Origin: Legionella drozanskii LLAP-1
Lineage (GTDB): Bacteria; Pseudomonadota; Gammaproteobacteria; Legionellales; Legionellaceae
Direction of reading: 5' to 3'
DNA: 64,000 nucleotides
Assembly (NCBI RefSeq): GCF_001467585.1
Contig: NZ_LNXY01000027.1
Span: 257,988 to 321,987 of the forward strand
Shown here: in pieces, positions 26,339 through 35,454 of the stretch
Numbering within the stretch: the stretch's first letter is position 1
Layout of the letters: the number at the start of each line of letters is the position of its first letter
Position numbers and translations under genes: made by a program
Notes under the pieces: generated by a model
Database searches by the model: none
Told to the model about the DNA's origin: nothing
What the model saw: only the letters and a program-made list of their open reading frames with translations

Positions 26339-26360
26339 TCTTGTTTCACGCCTTTAATCG

Positions 26361-26385
26361 TGGACTGGCTTAGACTGCCAGTCCA
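26361..26385. terminator. Hairpin between convergent genes
   Basis: The perfect nine-base stem TGGACTGGC / GCCAGTCCA encloses a seven-base loop. It lies between the stop at 26338 (plus strand) and the end of hipA at 26406 (minus strand). The U-tracts on both sides are weak, so it is probably a bidirectional but imperfect terminator. Confidence 0.6.
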
Positions 26386-26405
26386 TGAATTGTAAAAAAT
26401 ATTCG

Positions 26406-27722
26406 CTACACAATAAGTTTCTGTTTTGCTAAATATAAACCTTCAAAAATAGGCTGAGAAATCTCCTTAGGAAAATCCCGGGGTATTTTTTCTCTGACCT
26501 CATTAATTACGTTATCAACTTTACTTAACATCTCATTAAGAATTATTTCTGCTTTCTCAGGAGAATAATTCACAGCTTTGGCAGCGTCTAAAAAATGTCG
26601 ACGCTGCATGGTATGCCAATGATAGTGATTATTTTTTCCTTTCAGCGCCATAGCCATTTTAATTTTACGAGGATGTAATTGTTTTTTTTCCATTAATGGA
26701 TAGGCTGACATAATGTCGTACAACGGTGTTAAGCGATATTTTCCTTCCGGCTCAATAAACACACTGAAATTTTTGGCATGGCCATCAATCGCCGCTAATA
26801 ACCAAAACAAAACTTGTGCTCGATAAAATAGATCGCGATCGAAGCTTGGGTTTGCAGAACCGAGTAATAAACGCATAATTTCATGAATTCCTGGTCCGCC
26901 ATCGGATTGATATTTTAAATTCGGTGAAACACCGAGGGCTTGGCATAGATCTTCCTGGGGTAAACGCATGAGCCAGGAGTTATCCCGCGCCATTTTGCGA
27001 TCAAATCTTTCAACCGCGAGCACTTTAAGGTTTTCAAAATACAAAATTTGGCATTCGGCAACCGCTAACCCAAAGGCTTTTGCAATTTGTGCACATAGCC
27101 ACTCATTTTCACAACTGTCACTCAGGTCCATTTGTTGATGTTGAATATAACCAATAGGTAGCTTAAAAATATGACTGGTGGGTGTCTCGCCGATTGGACG
27201 ACACCATTGCTCTTTATGTAATAAAAACGCAGATTTCTCTTGTGCTCCAGCGATGGAAATTCGAAACTCTTCGGAGGTATCAGTCATTCCCAAAGGATTG
27301 GTTTGATAGCTACGTAAAATAGCTGCTATTTCTTTTTCATCTAGCGGTTCAAAATTAATTACTTTTTTAAATGCTGAGACTTCTCCATCGATGAGTTGAA
27401 TCGCACCTACACAATCTCTGCCAATACTGGCCAATAAATCGAAGGGCTGCCCTGTCTCAATATGAAATTTAGCCTGAATACGTGCGCGAATTTGGGGATT
27501 ATCAGGCAGCAAATTATCGAAAAAATTATAAACCAGATCCCCCGTAAACGGTTGCTCTATTAACGGTAAAGATAAGGAAATAGGACGAGCAGCAGGTGTA
27601 TTCAGCCATTGACGATCATACGAAAAGGTCAGGCCGCCTTTTGTCGTTTTTTCCAGTTGGCCTATGAGAATCCCATTCATTAACACCTTGAGAATACGAT
27701 TTCGCGTTCTTACTATCACCAT
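26406..27722 (-). CDS. hipA: Type II toxin HipA-like Ser/Thr kinase
   Basis: The protein has 438 residues. The N-terminal subdomain 1 (1-110) includes LMNGILIGQLEK and FFDNLLPDN. The Ser of the phosphorylation loop is in ISIAGAQEKSAF, the ATP-binding strand follows (HIFKLPIG), VERFDR is present, and the catalytic loop is DGHAKNFSVF with the metal-binding Asp in PLYDIMSAYPL. HipA kinases phosphorylate tRNA synthetases (GltX in E. coli) and can cause growth arrest. All the active-site motifs are present, so the toxin looks intact. It overlaps hipB by seven bases, with the antitoxin gene first. Confidence 0.93.
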   Translation of the reverse strand: MVIVRTRNRILKVLMNGILIGQLEKTTKGGLTFSYDRQWLNTPAARPISLSLPLIEQPFTGDLVYNFFDNLLPDNPQIRARIQAKFHIETGQPFDLLASIGRDCVGAIQLIDGEVSAFKKVINFEPLDEKEIAAILRSYQTNPLGMTDTSEEFRISIAGAQEKSAFLLHKEQWCRPIGETPTSHIFKLPIGYIQHQQMDLSDSCENEWLCAQIAKAFGLAVAECQILYFENLKVLAVERFDRKMARDNSWLMRLPQEDLCQALGVSPNLKYQSDGGPGIHEIMRLLLGSANPSFDRDLFYRAQVLFWLLAAIDGHAKNFSVFIEPEGKYRLTPLYDIMSAYPLMEKKQLHPRKIKMAMALKGKNNHYHWHTMQRRHFLDAAKAVNYSPEKAEIILNEMLSKVDNVINEVREKIPRDFPKEISQPIFEGLYLAKQKLIV

Positions 27723-27961
27723 TCTTCCTTCCAGTTAGAATGCGTTTCTTCCTCTTTAGGCTCTAGCTTGAGATCCAAATTGAGAGCCGACAAAATACGA
27801 AATAAGGTATCCAATTTTGTACTTTCCGGCCTAAGCTCAAATTCTGAGATAGTTTGTTGTTTTATCCCCACAAGCTTACCCACTTTTGCTTGACTTAATT
27901 TAAGCTTCTTGCGTTGGTTTGTAACAAGCAAAGCTAATTCTTTAGGTGAGTGTATAAGCAT
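27716..27961 (-). CDS. hipB: HipB-like antitoxin, XRE-family repressor
   Basis: The protein has 81 residues. The helix-turn-helix spans about 15-65, with LSQAKVGKLVGIKQQTISEFE and then TLFRILSALNLDL. The short charged C-terminal tail (KEEETHSNWKEEW) resembles the HipB tail that reaches to HipA. It binds and neutralises HipA and represses the operon. Three operator-like palindromes lie directly upstream of its start. Confidence 0.92.
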   Translation of the reverse strand: MLIHSPKELALLVTNQRKKLKLSQAKVGKLVGIKQQTISEFELRPESTKLDTLFRILSALNLDLKLEPKEEETHSNWKEEW

Positions 27962-27982
27962 CGCTATCCTCTTATCCGAATT

Positions 27983-28056
27983 TTACTCTTTTAGAGGGTA
28001 ATTTCATCTTTACCCTCTATAAGGGGTAATTAGATTTTACCCTCTAAAAAGGGTGA
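27983..28056 (-). promoter_or_regulatory. Three HipB-type operators spaced by 27 bases
   Basis: Palindromes start at 27983 (TTACTCTTTTAGAGGGTAA), 28010 (TTACCCTCTATAAGGGGTAA) and 28037 (TTACCCTCTAAAAAGGGTGA). The core TACCC-N8-GGGTA is like the TATCC-N8-GGATA operators of E. coli HipB. The spacing of exactly 27 bases places the sites on a regular helical phase. The first site begins 22 bases before the hipB start codon, so bound protein would cover the promoter. Confidence 0.8.
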
Positions 28057-28099
28057 AATCAACCCTAACCGTTGTAGCGGGTATTAGGAGAAAAAGGCA

Positions 28100-29527
28100 T
28101 TAACTTCCACTCATGATGCCAGTACTGATCAGTTTTTTATAAAAATCAGGTTCCGGATAATTGCGATAGTTAATTGTCGTATCCATTCCACCCTTCGCAT
28201 GATAAATAATATGACAATGCATAAACCAGATACCTGGATTATCCGCATCAAACTGTAGTTTCATCGTGGAGTTAGGTAAAATAAGGACCGTGTCATGATA
28301 AGGTCCGTCTGTGATGGGTTTGCCATTAATTTCAGTCACTTCAAAAACATGCCCATGCAAATGCATTGGGTGAGCCATTTCCGTGTTGTTAATATACTCT
28401 AATTCAACTCGTTGCCCTTTATCGATTAGAAAAGGGGTGACTTTTGGCCAGACCTCATTATTTATTTTCCAGACATAGTTTTTCATACCGCCCTCAAGCC
28501 GATAAGTCAGGACTTTATCGACTGTTTTTTGAACGAGAGGATTAACCGCTTTGAGTTGGTGTTCTTGCGAATTATTCAAAGCAGGGGCAGTCGTATTGGC
28601 TTTATCACTTAGTTGAGGAATTTTAGCGCTAGGCGTCGCAAGAATAACGCCAGTTTGGCTATTAGTACCTTCAGGCTGTGCCAAAATAGGATAGGCCCCC
28701 TCACCTTCAGGTATCTTAATTAGCAAATCGATGCGATTTGCTAAACCTAGTTCAAATTGCTTAGCGGCAAATGGTTTAACCTTGGCACCATCCATTGCAA
28801 CTAATTGACTCGCTAATGTTCCGGTATATACCCAATAATTCGTACTCGATGAAGCATTGATAAGCCTTAAGCGAATCGTAGAGCCGGATTTTATTGGAAT
28901 GATTTGCGGATTTTGCAAAGTACGTCGATTTGCCAGATAGGCATCGAATTTCACATCATTTAAATCCATTTTCATGGGCATCTTACCCATACTCATATTG
29001 GTCATGGGATTTTTATGCCGTAGCTCCTCGTAGATTTGCTCGGGACTACGAAAGCTGAAATCCTGCAACATCACAACGACTTCTTGATCAGCAATCATTC
29101 TTTCAGCAGGATCTTGAATAATCAAGGGCGCAGCCATGAGATTTTGAATCTGTAATTCCTCATGAGAATGCATCCAAAAAGTGCCTGCTTGAACTAATTT
29201 AAAATGATATTGCTGTTTTCCTCCCGTTGGGATTGGCAATTGGGTGACGTAAGGAACGCCATCTTGAGGATTGGGATCAATTAAACCATGCCAGTGAATC
29301 ACTAGAGGAACCTTCGTTTTATTAACAACTACGACATTAAAATCCTGGCCTTTTATCCCAGTAAATCCTGCTTTTCCATCCGGTTGAATAATATTAAATA
29401 CCGTACTTTCCCTGCCATTAACCGTGATAGGCTCACTGATTACGTTGAGCGTGATTGGATTAGCATGAAGAACATACGGAGTAGCTATTACAATAGTTAA
29501 GACGATTAAACCTAGGATAGATGTCAT
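28100..29527 (-). CDS. Secreted multicopper oxidase (laccase-like)
   Basis: The protein has 475 residues and three cupredoxin domains. The four copper-binding motifs are present: HWHG (in VIHWHGLIDP), HSH (TFWMHSHEE), HPMHLHGH, and HCHIIYHAKGGM, which holds the type 1 copper Cys and a Met ligand. A signal peptide spans about residues 1-22 (MTSILGLIVLTIVIA). I start at the ATG at 29525-29527 with AAGGGAA seven bases upstream; the longer frame opens with TTG. A Met-rich stretch near 190-200 (NMSMGKMPMKM) suggests Cu(I) or other metal oxidation, as in CueO-like or Legionella Mco proteins. It is monocistronic. Confidence 0.9.
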   Translation of the reverse strand: MTSILGLIVLTIVIATPYVLHANPITLNVISEPITVNGRESTVFNIIQPDGKAGFTGIKGQDFNVVVVNKTKVPLVIHWHGLIDPNPQDGVPYVTQLPIPTGGKQQYHFKLVQAGTFWMHSHEELQIQNLMAAPLIIQDPAERMIADQEVVVMLQDFSFRSPEQIYEELRHKNPMTNMSMGKMPMKMDLNDVKFDAYLANRRTLQNPQIIPIKSGSTIRLRLINASSSTNYWVYTGTLASQLVAMDGAKVKPFAAKQFELGLANRIDLLIKIPEGEGAYPILAQPEGTNSQTGVILATPSAKIPQLSDKANTTAPALNNSQEHQLKAVNPLVQKTVDKVLTYRLEGGMKNYVWKINNEVWPKVTPFLIDKGQRVELEYINNTEMAHPMHLHGHVFEVTEINGKPITDGPYHDTVLILPNSTMKLQFDADNPGIWFMHCHIIYHAKGGMDTTINYRNYPEPDFYKKLISTGIMSGS

Positions 29528-29655
29528 TACTATTCCCTTATAAGCAATAACAAAAGTCAATTAAGTATTATCTTAGACTAAATTGCAAATTGCTACTTTA
29601 AACTAAGACTTGCCAATGCAATAATCAGCTTATGCAGGATTAAAGGTTAATAAAA

Positions 29656-30549
29656 TTGAATAATTATAAAAAAACCATTTTTCGCAGCACCTTAAAAAGC
29701 TTCATGCTTTTTCTATTTTATATACATATTTATCTTCTAAGTATCCCTAATACTTTCGCCCTTTCATCGCCTTACACCAGATACATCTCCTACTCTGATT
29801 TCGGTAAAGGAGAACCGCTAGTTCTGATTCATACTTTTGCCACGGATAAAAACCTTTGGTTGCCGCAGCACCAGGGATTGAAACAATATTTTCGGGTTAT
29901 CAGCTTAGATTTATGGGGATTTGGTTATTCTGAGGGTACTACGGGCTTAGCTGTTCCGATGAATGAATATGCCGATGAAGTGGCGCAATTGCTTGATCAG
30001 CTATCTATAAAAAAAGCCATTATTGGCGGGACATCAATGGGGGGCTATATTGCGCTTGCTTTTTTAGCGAAATACCCTGACCGAGTCAAAGGCTTAATCT
30101 TATCCAATACTCAAGCAATTGCCGATCCTGAGGAAACAAAAAAAACTGATAAAACTCTAGCCACAGATGTTCTGGTCGATGGAACAGAGCAGTTTGTTAA
30201 TTACTATATGAACCATGTCTTATCGACTGAAGCGCCTCAGACAATACGCTCGTTTTTACAGAATATTTTATTAGATCAAACCTCTTTTGCCTTAGCATCC
30301 GCTTTGCGTGGCATGGCAATACGGAGTGATTTCTCTAAAGTACTAGCGAGCACGGCGTTGCCGATCTTAATCATCACCAGTGATAGAGATACGGTCATTC
30401 CTCCTCAACAAAGCGCAAATATGAGTGCTTTAGCAAAAAACTCTAAGTTAGTGGTTATTGCAGATGCAGGACATTTATCTAGCTTAGAACAGCCGGAGCA
30501 ATGGAATAAAGCAGTTATCGAGGTATTTAAAAATACGGGGCGGGCTTAA
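29656..30549 (+). CDS. Exported alpha/beta hydrolase
   Basis: The protein has 297 residues. An N-terminal hydrophobic segment (about 16-36) looks like a signal peptide. The alpha/beta hydrolase core has the oxyanion-region motif VLIHTFATD, the nucleophile elbow GGTSMGGY (Ser), an Asp in ITSDRDTVIP and a His in DAGHLSSLEQ. The annotated start is TTG with AAAGG eight bases upstream; an ATG at 29704 would give a shorter signal peptide. The substrate is unknown. Confidence 0.85.
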   Translation: MNNYKKTIFRSTLKSFMLFLFYIHIYLLSIPNTFALSSPYTRYISYSDFGKGEPLVLIHTFATDKNLWLPQHQGLKQYFRVISLDLWGFGYSEGTTGLAVPMNEYADEVAQLLDQLSIKKAIIGGTSMGGYIALAFLAKYPDRVKGLILSNTQAIADPEETKKTDKTLATDVLVDGTEQFVNYYMNHVLSTEAPQTIRSFLQNILLDQTSFALASALRGMAIRSDFSKVLASTALPILIITSDRDTVIPPQQSANMSALAKNSKLVVIADAGHLSSLEQPEQWNKAVIEVFKNTGRA

Positions 30550-30573
30550 TATCAAGAATAGGGATAAAGACTT

Positions 30574-30608
30574 TTCGGGCTGAGGAAAGGCGCTGCTCTC
30601 AGCCCGAA
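30574..30608. terminator. Bidirectional terminator between convergent genes
   Basis: TTCGGGCTGAG pairs with CTCAGCCCGAA over 11 base pairs around a 13-base loop, with CTTT before and GGTTTT after. It sits between the hydrolase stop (30549) and the pel operon end (30649). The arm AGCCCGAACGG also occurs near 52770 in an intergenic repeat, so the element may belong to a dispersed repeat family. Confidence 0.75.
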
Positions 30609-30648
30609 CGGTTTTAAAGCGCCGATTGGCTCGTGGAGCTCAGTCAGC

Positions 30649-31578
30649 TTAAAGATTTTCTTCTACAACTTCGTGAACTAAATTACTTAATCCTAATTCT
30701 ATAGGTATCTGAGCGCTTATTGCCAGCTCCTCTTCTGCGAAAAGAGGGCTACCTAATGAAGCAATAATATCACCTATTTTAGGTGGTTTATGGTCGACCT
30801 TTAATTCTTTCCCTAGGATTTGGCTTAGTAAAACGGCTATTGTTTTTATGTTTGTACTTCTTCCCGTACAAACATTGTACATTCTCGCTGTATCGGTCGA
30901 AGTAAGCATTGCATTGATAAAAAATTGCACCACGTCTTTAACGAAAATAAAATCACGCAATTGTTTGCCACTTCCAAAAAAAACACAGGGTTGATCATGG
31001 AGTAAGGCATTTAAAAAGATAGAAATCACACCAGAATAACTACTATCCAGGACTTGCCGAGGTCCGTAGACATTAAATAATCGTAATGCTGTAAAAGGGA
31101 GATGATGCAATTCATTGATGAAACGGCCGTAATATTCGCCAGCTAATTTTGTGGTTGCATAAATTGAAATAGGGCTTAATTCAGCTGTTTCCTGGATGGG
31201 TAAGCTGCGGCAATTACCATAGACGGCGCAAGAAGAGGCGAATACAACAGGAATCCGCTTAGATACTTTATACGCACTTTTTAAAATATTGAGTGTACCC
31301 GTTAAATTAATATGATGGGCTTTCAACACATCATCATTACATAAAGGAACGGAAACCATAGCCGCGAGATGAAAACAGCCATCGACTTTGGACATTAGCT
31401 CTTCAACTAAAGGGTAATCACAAATGTCCCCCTCAATCAATTCAACACCTTTCGGCAGATTATGTCTAAAGCCAGTGGATAGATTATCTAATACATAAAC
31501 TTTAGACGTTTTGATGAGTTCGTCACATAAATGAGAGCCTATAAATCCAGCACCTCCTGTCACTAAATAAGTCTCCAT
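30649..31578 (-). CDS. Sugar-nucleotide epimerase of the Pel operon (PelX-like)
   Basis: The protein has 309 residues and is an extended short-chain dehydrogenase. NAD binding is seen at TGGAGFIGSHL, the active-site Ser in FASSCAVYG, and the Tyr/Lys pair in YATTKLAGE. The family is GalE/WbpP-like. Its start lies three bases after pelG, so it is the last gene of the operon. Pel is a polymer of N-acetylgalactosamine and N-acetylglucosamine, and PelX, a UDP-GlcNAc C4-epimerase, supplies UDP-GalNAc in some pel loci. The same role here is likely; substrate choice cannot be read from the sequence with certainty. Confidence 0.82.
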   Translation of the reverse strand: METYLVTGGAGFIGSHLCDELIKTSKVYVLDNLSTGFRHNLPKGVELIEGDICDYPLVEELMSKVDGCFHLAAMVSVPLCNDDVLKAHHINLTGTLNILKSAYKVSKRIPVVFASSCAVYGNCRSLPIQETAELSPISIYATTKLAGEYYGRFINELHHLPFTALRLFNVYGPRQVLDSSYSGVISIFLNALLHDQPCVFFGSGKQLRDFIFVKDVVQFFINAMLTSTDTARMYNVCTGRSTNIKTIAVLLSQILGKELKVDHKPPKIGDIIASLGSPLFAEEELAISAQIPIELGLSNLVHEVVEENL

Positions 31579-31581
31579 GCC

Positions 31582-32955
31582 TCATCCTCTCAACATAATG
31601 ACTTTATACTCAAGTTCCTTAAATTCCTCAGTTAAAAAATACATTCCCAATATGCAAACAATCGCTAGGGCAAAGGTAAAACCAAATCCGTAATAAAAAG
31701 GCCCCAGATAGATCGAGATAGGTGTAAAAATTACGTTTAAAATAAAATACAAAAGCGAAAGTACAAACACATCCCGCCTTCTATCCATATAGTATAAAAT
31801 GTCATTAATTGCTAGGAGTACCACTTGCAAACTTGTGCCAATAACGGCGACATAAAGCAAGTTATAATAGAGAATGGAGATGTGCAGTAGCTGCAAAATT
31901 CGTTCACCAAATAGAAAAACAAGGATGACGGTTAGCGCTTGAATTTTTACAATTGAACTAATCACATTAAAGGCATAGCTAATCATTTGATCACCAGCAA
32001 TCTTAATGTAAGCTAAGGATTTTCCATTACGAATCGACTCATTAAAACGATTATAATAGTTCGAAAAATCGGTCTCAACGAGTAAAAGAAAAACCGCTAA
32101 TCCTGGTAATAAGCATAAATAAGCAAGAAAGATTGGAATATCATAAACCCATGAAGCGCGAAAAACTCCAATAACTGGATAACTTGTACTCGGATTAAAC
32201 CAGAATATAAACTTATCTATCCATATGGCTAAATTGAAGAAAAAACCACTAATAATAAGAAGCTTAAACAGGCTTCCTTTTTCTAAAAAATGAAAGTCAA
32301 TAATGGAATTTGTTGGATATTCTTTATAAATCGCCAGCAGTAAAATAAATAATAAAAAGACTTGGCCAACTATAAAACCAAACATAAACCCATCTAATCC
32401 ATAATTGCGTAACAGATAGGCCAAAATGACAACCAGTGCATAACTGCCCGTGAAGGCTTGGAGTATGATTTTATAATCTTTCAAAGCAGTTAAAAGAGTC
32501 ACCACCACCCAAATATTTGATAAACTGATAAAACTTCCCATAAGCAAAAATCGAAAACAAATGTCTTGTTGTGGAAAGAAAAATAGAACGAATAAAAATG
32601 ACAGTAAACCACCTACTGTAGTCACAATCAGCATCATTCCATTTAAATTTGAAACGAGATAAGTGGCTTTATTTAAAAATAATTGGTCCGAGCAATAACG
32701 TGAAAAACTATTTCCTGCAGAACCACTAAAAATTAAACTGCCAGCAATCAGATAAGTAATAATGACTTGGAATTGCGTAATCGCTAGCCTATCTGCGGGT
32801 ATAAATGCAACCAAAATGGCGAGTATTAATATAGATATAATTGAAGCTAGCCAGGGGCCGCCACCTATGATTCCTGCCACAGAATAAGCAGCAAATGTCC
32901 TAGCAATACTTTCGTGATTCAAAATCTTACGTAATGAGAATCCAATTCCCGCCAT
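31582..32955 (-). CDS. pelG: Pel polysaccharide transporter PelG
   Basis: The protein has 457 residues with about 12 membrane helices in the MOP flippase-like layout. The N-terminus AGIGFSLRKIL followed by SVAGIIGGGPWLASI is the conserved PelG start. It forms the inner-membrane synthase and transport complex with PelD, PelE and PelF. It lies 25 bases after pelF and three bases before the epimerase gene. Confidence 0.92.
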   Translation of the reverse strand: MAGIGFSLRKILNHESIARTFAAYSVAGIIGGGPWLASIISILILAILVAFIPADRLAITQFQVIITYLIAGSLIFSGSAGNSFSRYCSDQLFLNKATYLVSNLNGMMLIVTTVGGLLSFLFVLFFFPQQDICFRFLLMGSFISLSNIWVVVTLLTALKDYKIILQAFTGSYALVVILAYLLRNYGLDGFMFGFIVGQVFLLFILLLAIYKEYPTNSIIDFHFLEKGSLFKLLIISGFFFNLAIWIDKFIFWFNPSTSYPVIGVFRASWVYDIPIFLAYLCLLPGLAVFLLLVETDFSNYYNRFNESIRNGKSLAYIKIAGDQMISYAFNVISSIVKIQALTVILVFLFGERILQLLHISILYYNLLYVAVIGTSLQVVLLAINDILYYMDRRRDVFVLSLLYFILNVIFTPISIYLGPFYYGFGFTFALAIVCILGMYFLTEEFKELEYKVIMLRG

Positions 32956-32980
32956 TCAATTATCCTCCAGATTGTCCTGA

Positions 32981-34489
32981 CTAACTCATCACCTTTTCAT
33001 AGATGTGTTCATATCGTTCAATCATCAATCGTTCATCGTAATATTTTTCCACTCGTTTAATTGCCGATTGACTCATTTCCTTCCATAGATTGGGGTTATT
33101 CAGAATTTCCAGAATCGCCGTTTCTAACTGTCGAGTTTCAGCAACTTTAACTATTTTCCCTGCTGGTCCTAATTCCGCATCCTCTCCTTCCGAGCCAAGT
33201 ACCATTTCTTTGCACGCGCCCACATCGGTAGCAACAACCGGTATTCCTGCACCAAAACTTTCTAAAAGTACCAAAGGCATACTCTCTCTGAGAGCACTTA
33301 AAACAACTAGCTTCACTTTTGGCAAAACATCCTCAACTTGCTGATGCGGTATAAATTCGACAATATCTCCTAATAAAGCATTTTCAACTAAGTCCACACA
33401 TTCTTGAGCATATTCTGGATCTTGATCGGTTGAACCAATAATCCACACTTTTAAATTGGGTATTGCATTATGTATATTCGGAACTGCTCGGATAAAACCT
33501 TTTACATCCTTAATTGGAACAACCCGGCCAATAAAACAAATAATTGGAAGCTTCTCCTCTAATGGCCGTCTCAATTTTTTAAATCGCTCTATATCAATTC
33601 CATTAGGAACTATGATGGCTTTCTTTTCGTCAGCACCCTCATTGATCTGGATTTGATGCGCATGATTAAACAAACTCACTATTGGATCGGATACATGATA
33701 GGCCAATGCGGCTAGAGTTTTAAAATAGCGATCCCAGAGATGGCGCAAATAGCTTGTTTCTGTTAATCCTCGTTCCGGATCGTCGCGAAAAATTTGACTC
33801 AAAAAAATATCGATTTTACGTTCTTTTGTATAAATACCATGCTCAGTGAGGACGACGGGATATTTAAAATGCCGTTGGATAAAAAAGGCAAGTAAACCTG
33901 CATAACCGGTAGAAATCGTATGCACAAGTTTTGTTTTAGGCATAGTTTTAAGAATCGTAATAAATTTCCATAACGGTTTATGAATATTTCTTATTGTCCA
34001 GAAATAATCGATAAATGAAGCATCCTCACACTGTTTAGTATATTGCTCTTTGATATATTCCCAGCTCAATTCGCCATATAAAAATTGCTCATAATCCACT
34101 CCATCGGGACCCTCCATCATCAAGCTGATGTCATCAACTTGTTCCAATGCGCTGTAGGGGCATTTAAACGATTCATGCATTGCTTCAAAAAAGGCGAAGC
34201 ATTCTTCATTACCCATTAAACTTGTTTTAGATGGCGGAGGATCATCTTCGTCAAATAAATAAAAAATTTGGAAATTAAGCACGTTATCAGGAAGTACATA
34301 ACGAATCCCATCTTTATAGTGCTCAGGTGCCCCACCTAAAAAAATTAGTGCAAAACTATATTGGGGAAAATTTTCAATAATCTGATGCACCCATGAAGAA
34401 ACGCCTCCATAAATCATAGGATAGGAGCCTTCTAAAATTAAGGCGATGTCGACCTCTGCAGCTTGTTCTTTGAAGAAATAGGGATTCAT
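32981..34489 (-). CDS. pelF: Pel glycosyltransferase PelF (GT4)
   Basis: The protein has 502 residues starting MNPYFFKEQ. The N-terminal PelF domain has LILEGSYPMIYGGVSSWVHQ; the GT4 part has VPNGIDIERF, CFIGRVVPIKDVKGFI, and the nucleotide-sugar region VVLSALRESMPLVLLESFGAG then PVVATDVGACKEM. It polymerises Pel from UDP-sugars in the cytoplasm. The ATG at 34487-34489 overlaps the pelE stop (ATGA); the longer frame begins with TTG. Confidence 0.94.
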   Translation of the reverse strand: MNPYFFKEQAAEVDIALILEGSYPMIYGGVSSWVHQIIENFPQYSFALIFLGGAPEHYKDGIRYVLPDNVLNFQIFYLFDEDDPPPSKTSLMGNEECFAFFEAMHESFKCPYSALEQVDDISLMMEGPDGVDYEQFLYGELSWEYIKEQYTKQCEDASFIDYFWTIRNIHKPLWKFITILKTMPKTKLVHTISTGYAGLLAFFIQRHFKYPVVLTEHGIYTKERKIDIFLSQIFRDDPERGLTETSYLRHLWDRYFKTLAALAYHVSDPIVSLFNHAHQIQINEGADEKKAIIVPNGIDIERFKKLRRPLEEKLPIICFIGRVVPIKDVKGFIRAVPNIHNAIPNLKVWIIGSTDQDPEYAQECVDLVENALLGDIVEFIPHQQVEDVLPKVKLVVLSALRESMPLVLLESFGAGIPVVATDVGACKEMVLGSEGEDAELGPAGKIVKVAETRQLETAILEILNNPNLWKEMSQSAIKRVEKYYDERLMIERYEHIYEKVMS

Positions 34490-35454
34490 TTTTCGCACCA
34501 AAATTCGACAATTTTGTTAATTTTTAGAATATATCGAAAGCTACTATCAGTACATAAATACTCTCTCACCTCACTATACTCTCTTCTTTTGTAAGCTAGT
34601 TCTGCTAAATAAGGAATTATCTTGCTGCTGGGTGCTTGCAATTTTGCAGCCGCCGATAAATGATAAAGCCCCTCTTTTAATTTGCCATTTTCAATATTTA
34701 TTCGGGATAATAAAATTAATAAGGCGGTATCTTCTGGCAAAGCTTCCATCGCAACATTGGCAAAAAATTCACTTCTCTCTAATAAAATGGAACGGAATTC
34801 TTTTTCAGATAAATTACGATAAACAAGTTCCCAATATAACAAGGCTATTTGTTTAGCAATCACTGCAGCTTTATAAGGCTCATGAGCTTCCTCATATTTT
34901 TTTAATAGCTGAGAAATTTTTGTTTGTAGATAATCTTGTTGAACTTCTAACATCGAAAATGCGGAAATACGTAGCTCCTCCAAGTCATCAGACACGAGGG
35001 AACTATAAATCAAATTCGTTTCTCTGGGTAAACCCCGACTAATACTGTAAAGTGCTTTGTGACGTTCATCAGGCGAATAATTTGGGGAATGCAAGCGAAT
35101 ATCAGCCCAACTAGTCGCGTAGGCAACTATCTTGACAGGATTTTTGCGTGAGTATTCAACAGTTGGGTAAACATTAACTTCTACGGGATGAAAATCTCTT
35201 CCATATTTTTTGAGAAGATACATGCCCACTAAGATTAAAATATTCCCCAATAAAGGAATAAAACTGCCAATGCTTACCAATAAATAAGTAAATTCTCGGC
35301 GACGTTTAACAATTTCCAAATTATAGACATTTAGTAGCATATAACTGACTAAAACGCTGATCAGAAAATTAACGAAAAAAAGGGCTATGACCGAAGCAAT
35401 TGTCGGAGAGGGTTGAAATAACAAGCTCGAGATCTGATCAATTGGATTGGTCAA
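34486..35454 (-). CDS. pelE: Pel inner-membrane protein PelE
   Basis: The protein has 322 residues. Two membrane helices (about 18-42 and 56-80) are followed by a cytoplasmic helical region with TPR-like repeats (150-310, for example EALPEDTALLILLSRINIE). The position between pelD and pelF, the membrane-then-TPR layout and the length match PelE, which bridges PelD to PelF. It overlaps pelD by 17 bases. Confidence 0.85.
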   Translation of the reverse strand: MTNPIDQISSLLFQPSPTIASVIALFFVNFLISVLVSYMLLNVYNLEIVKRRREFTYLLVSIGSFIPLLGNILILVGMYLLKKYGRDFHPVEVNVYPTVEYSRKNPVKIVAYATSWADIRLHSPNYSPDERHKALYSISRGLPRETNLIYSSLVSDDLEELRISAFSMLEVQQDYLQTKISQLLKKYEEAHEPYKAAVIAKQIALLYWELVYRNLSEKEFRSILLERSEFFANVAMEALPEDTALLILLSRINIENGKLKEGLYHLSAAAKLQAPSSKIIPYLAELAYKRREYSEVREYLCTDSSFRYILKINKIVEFWCEK

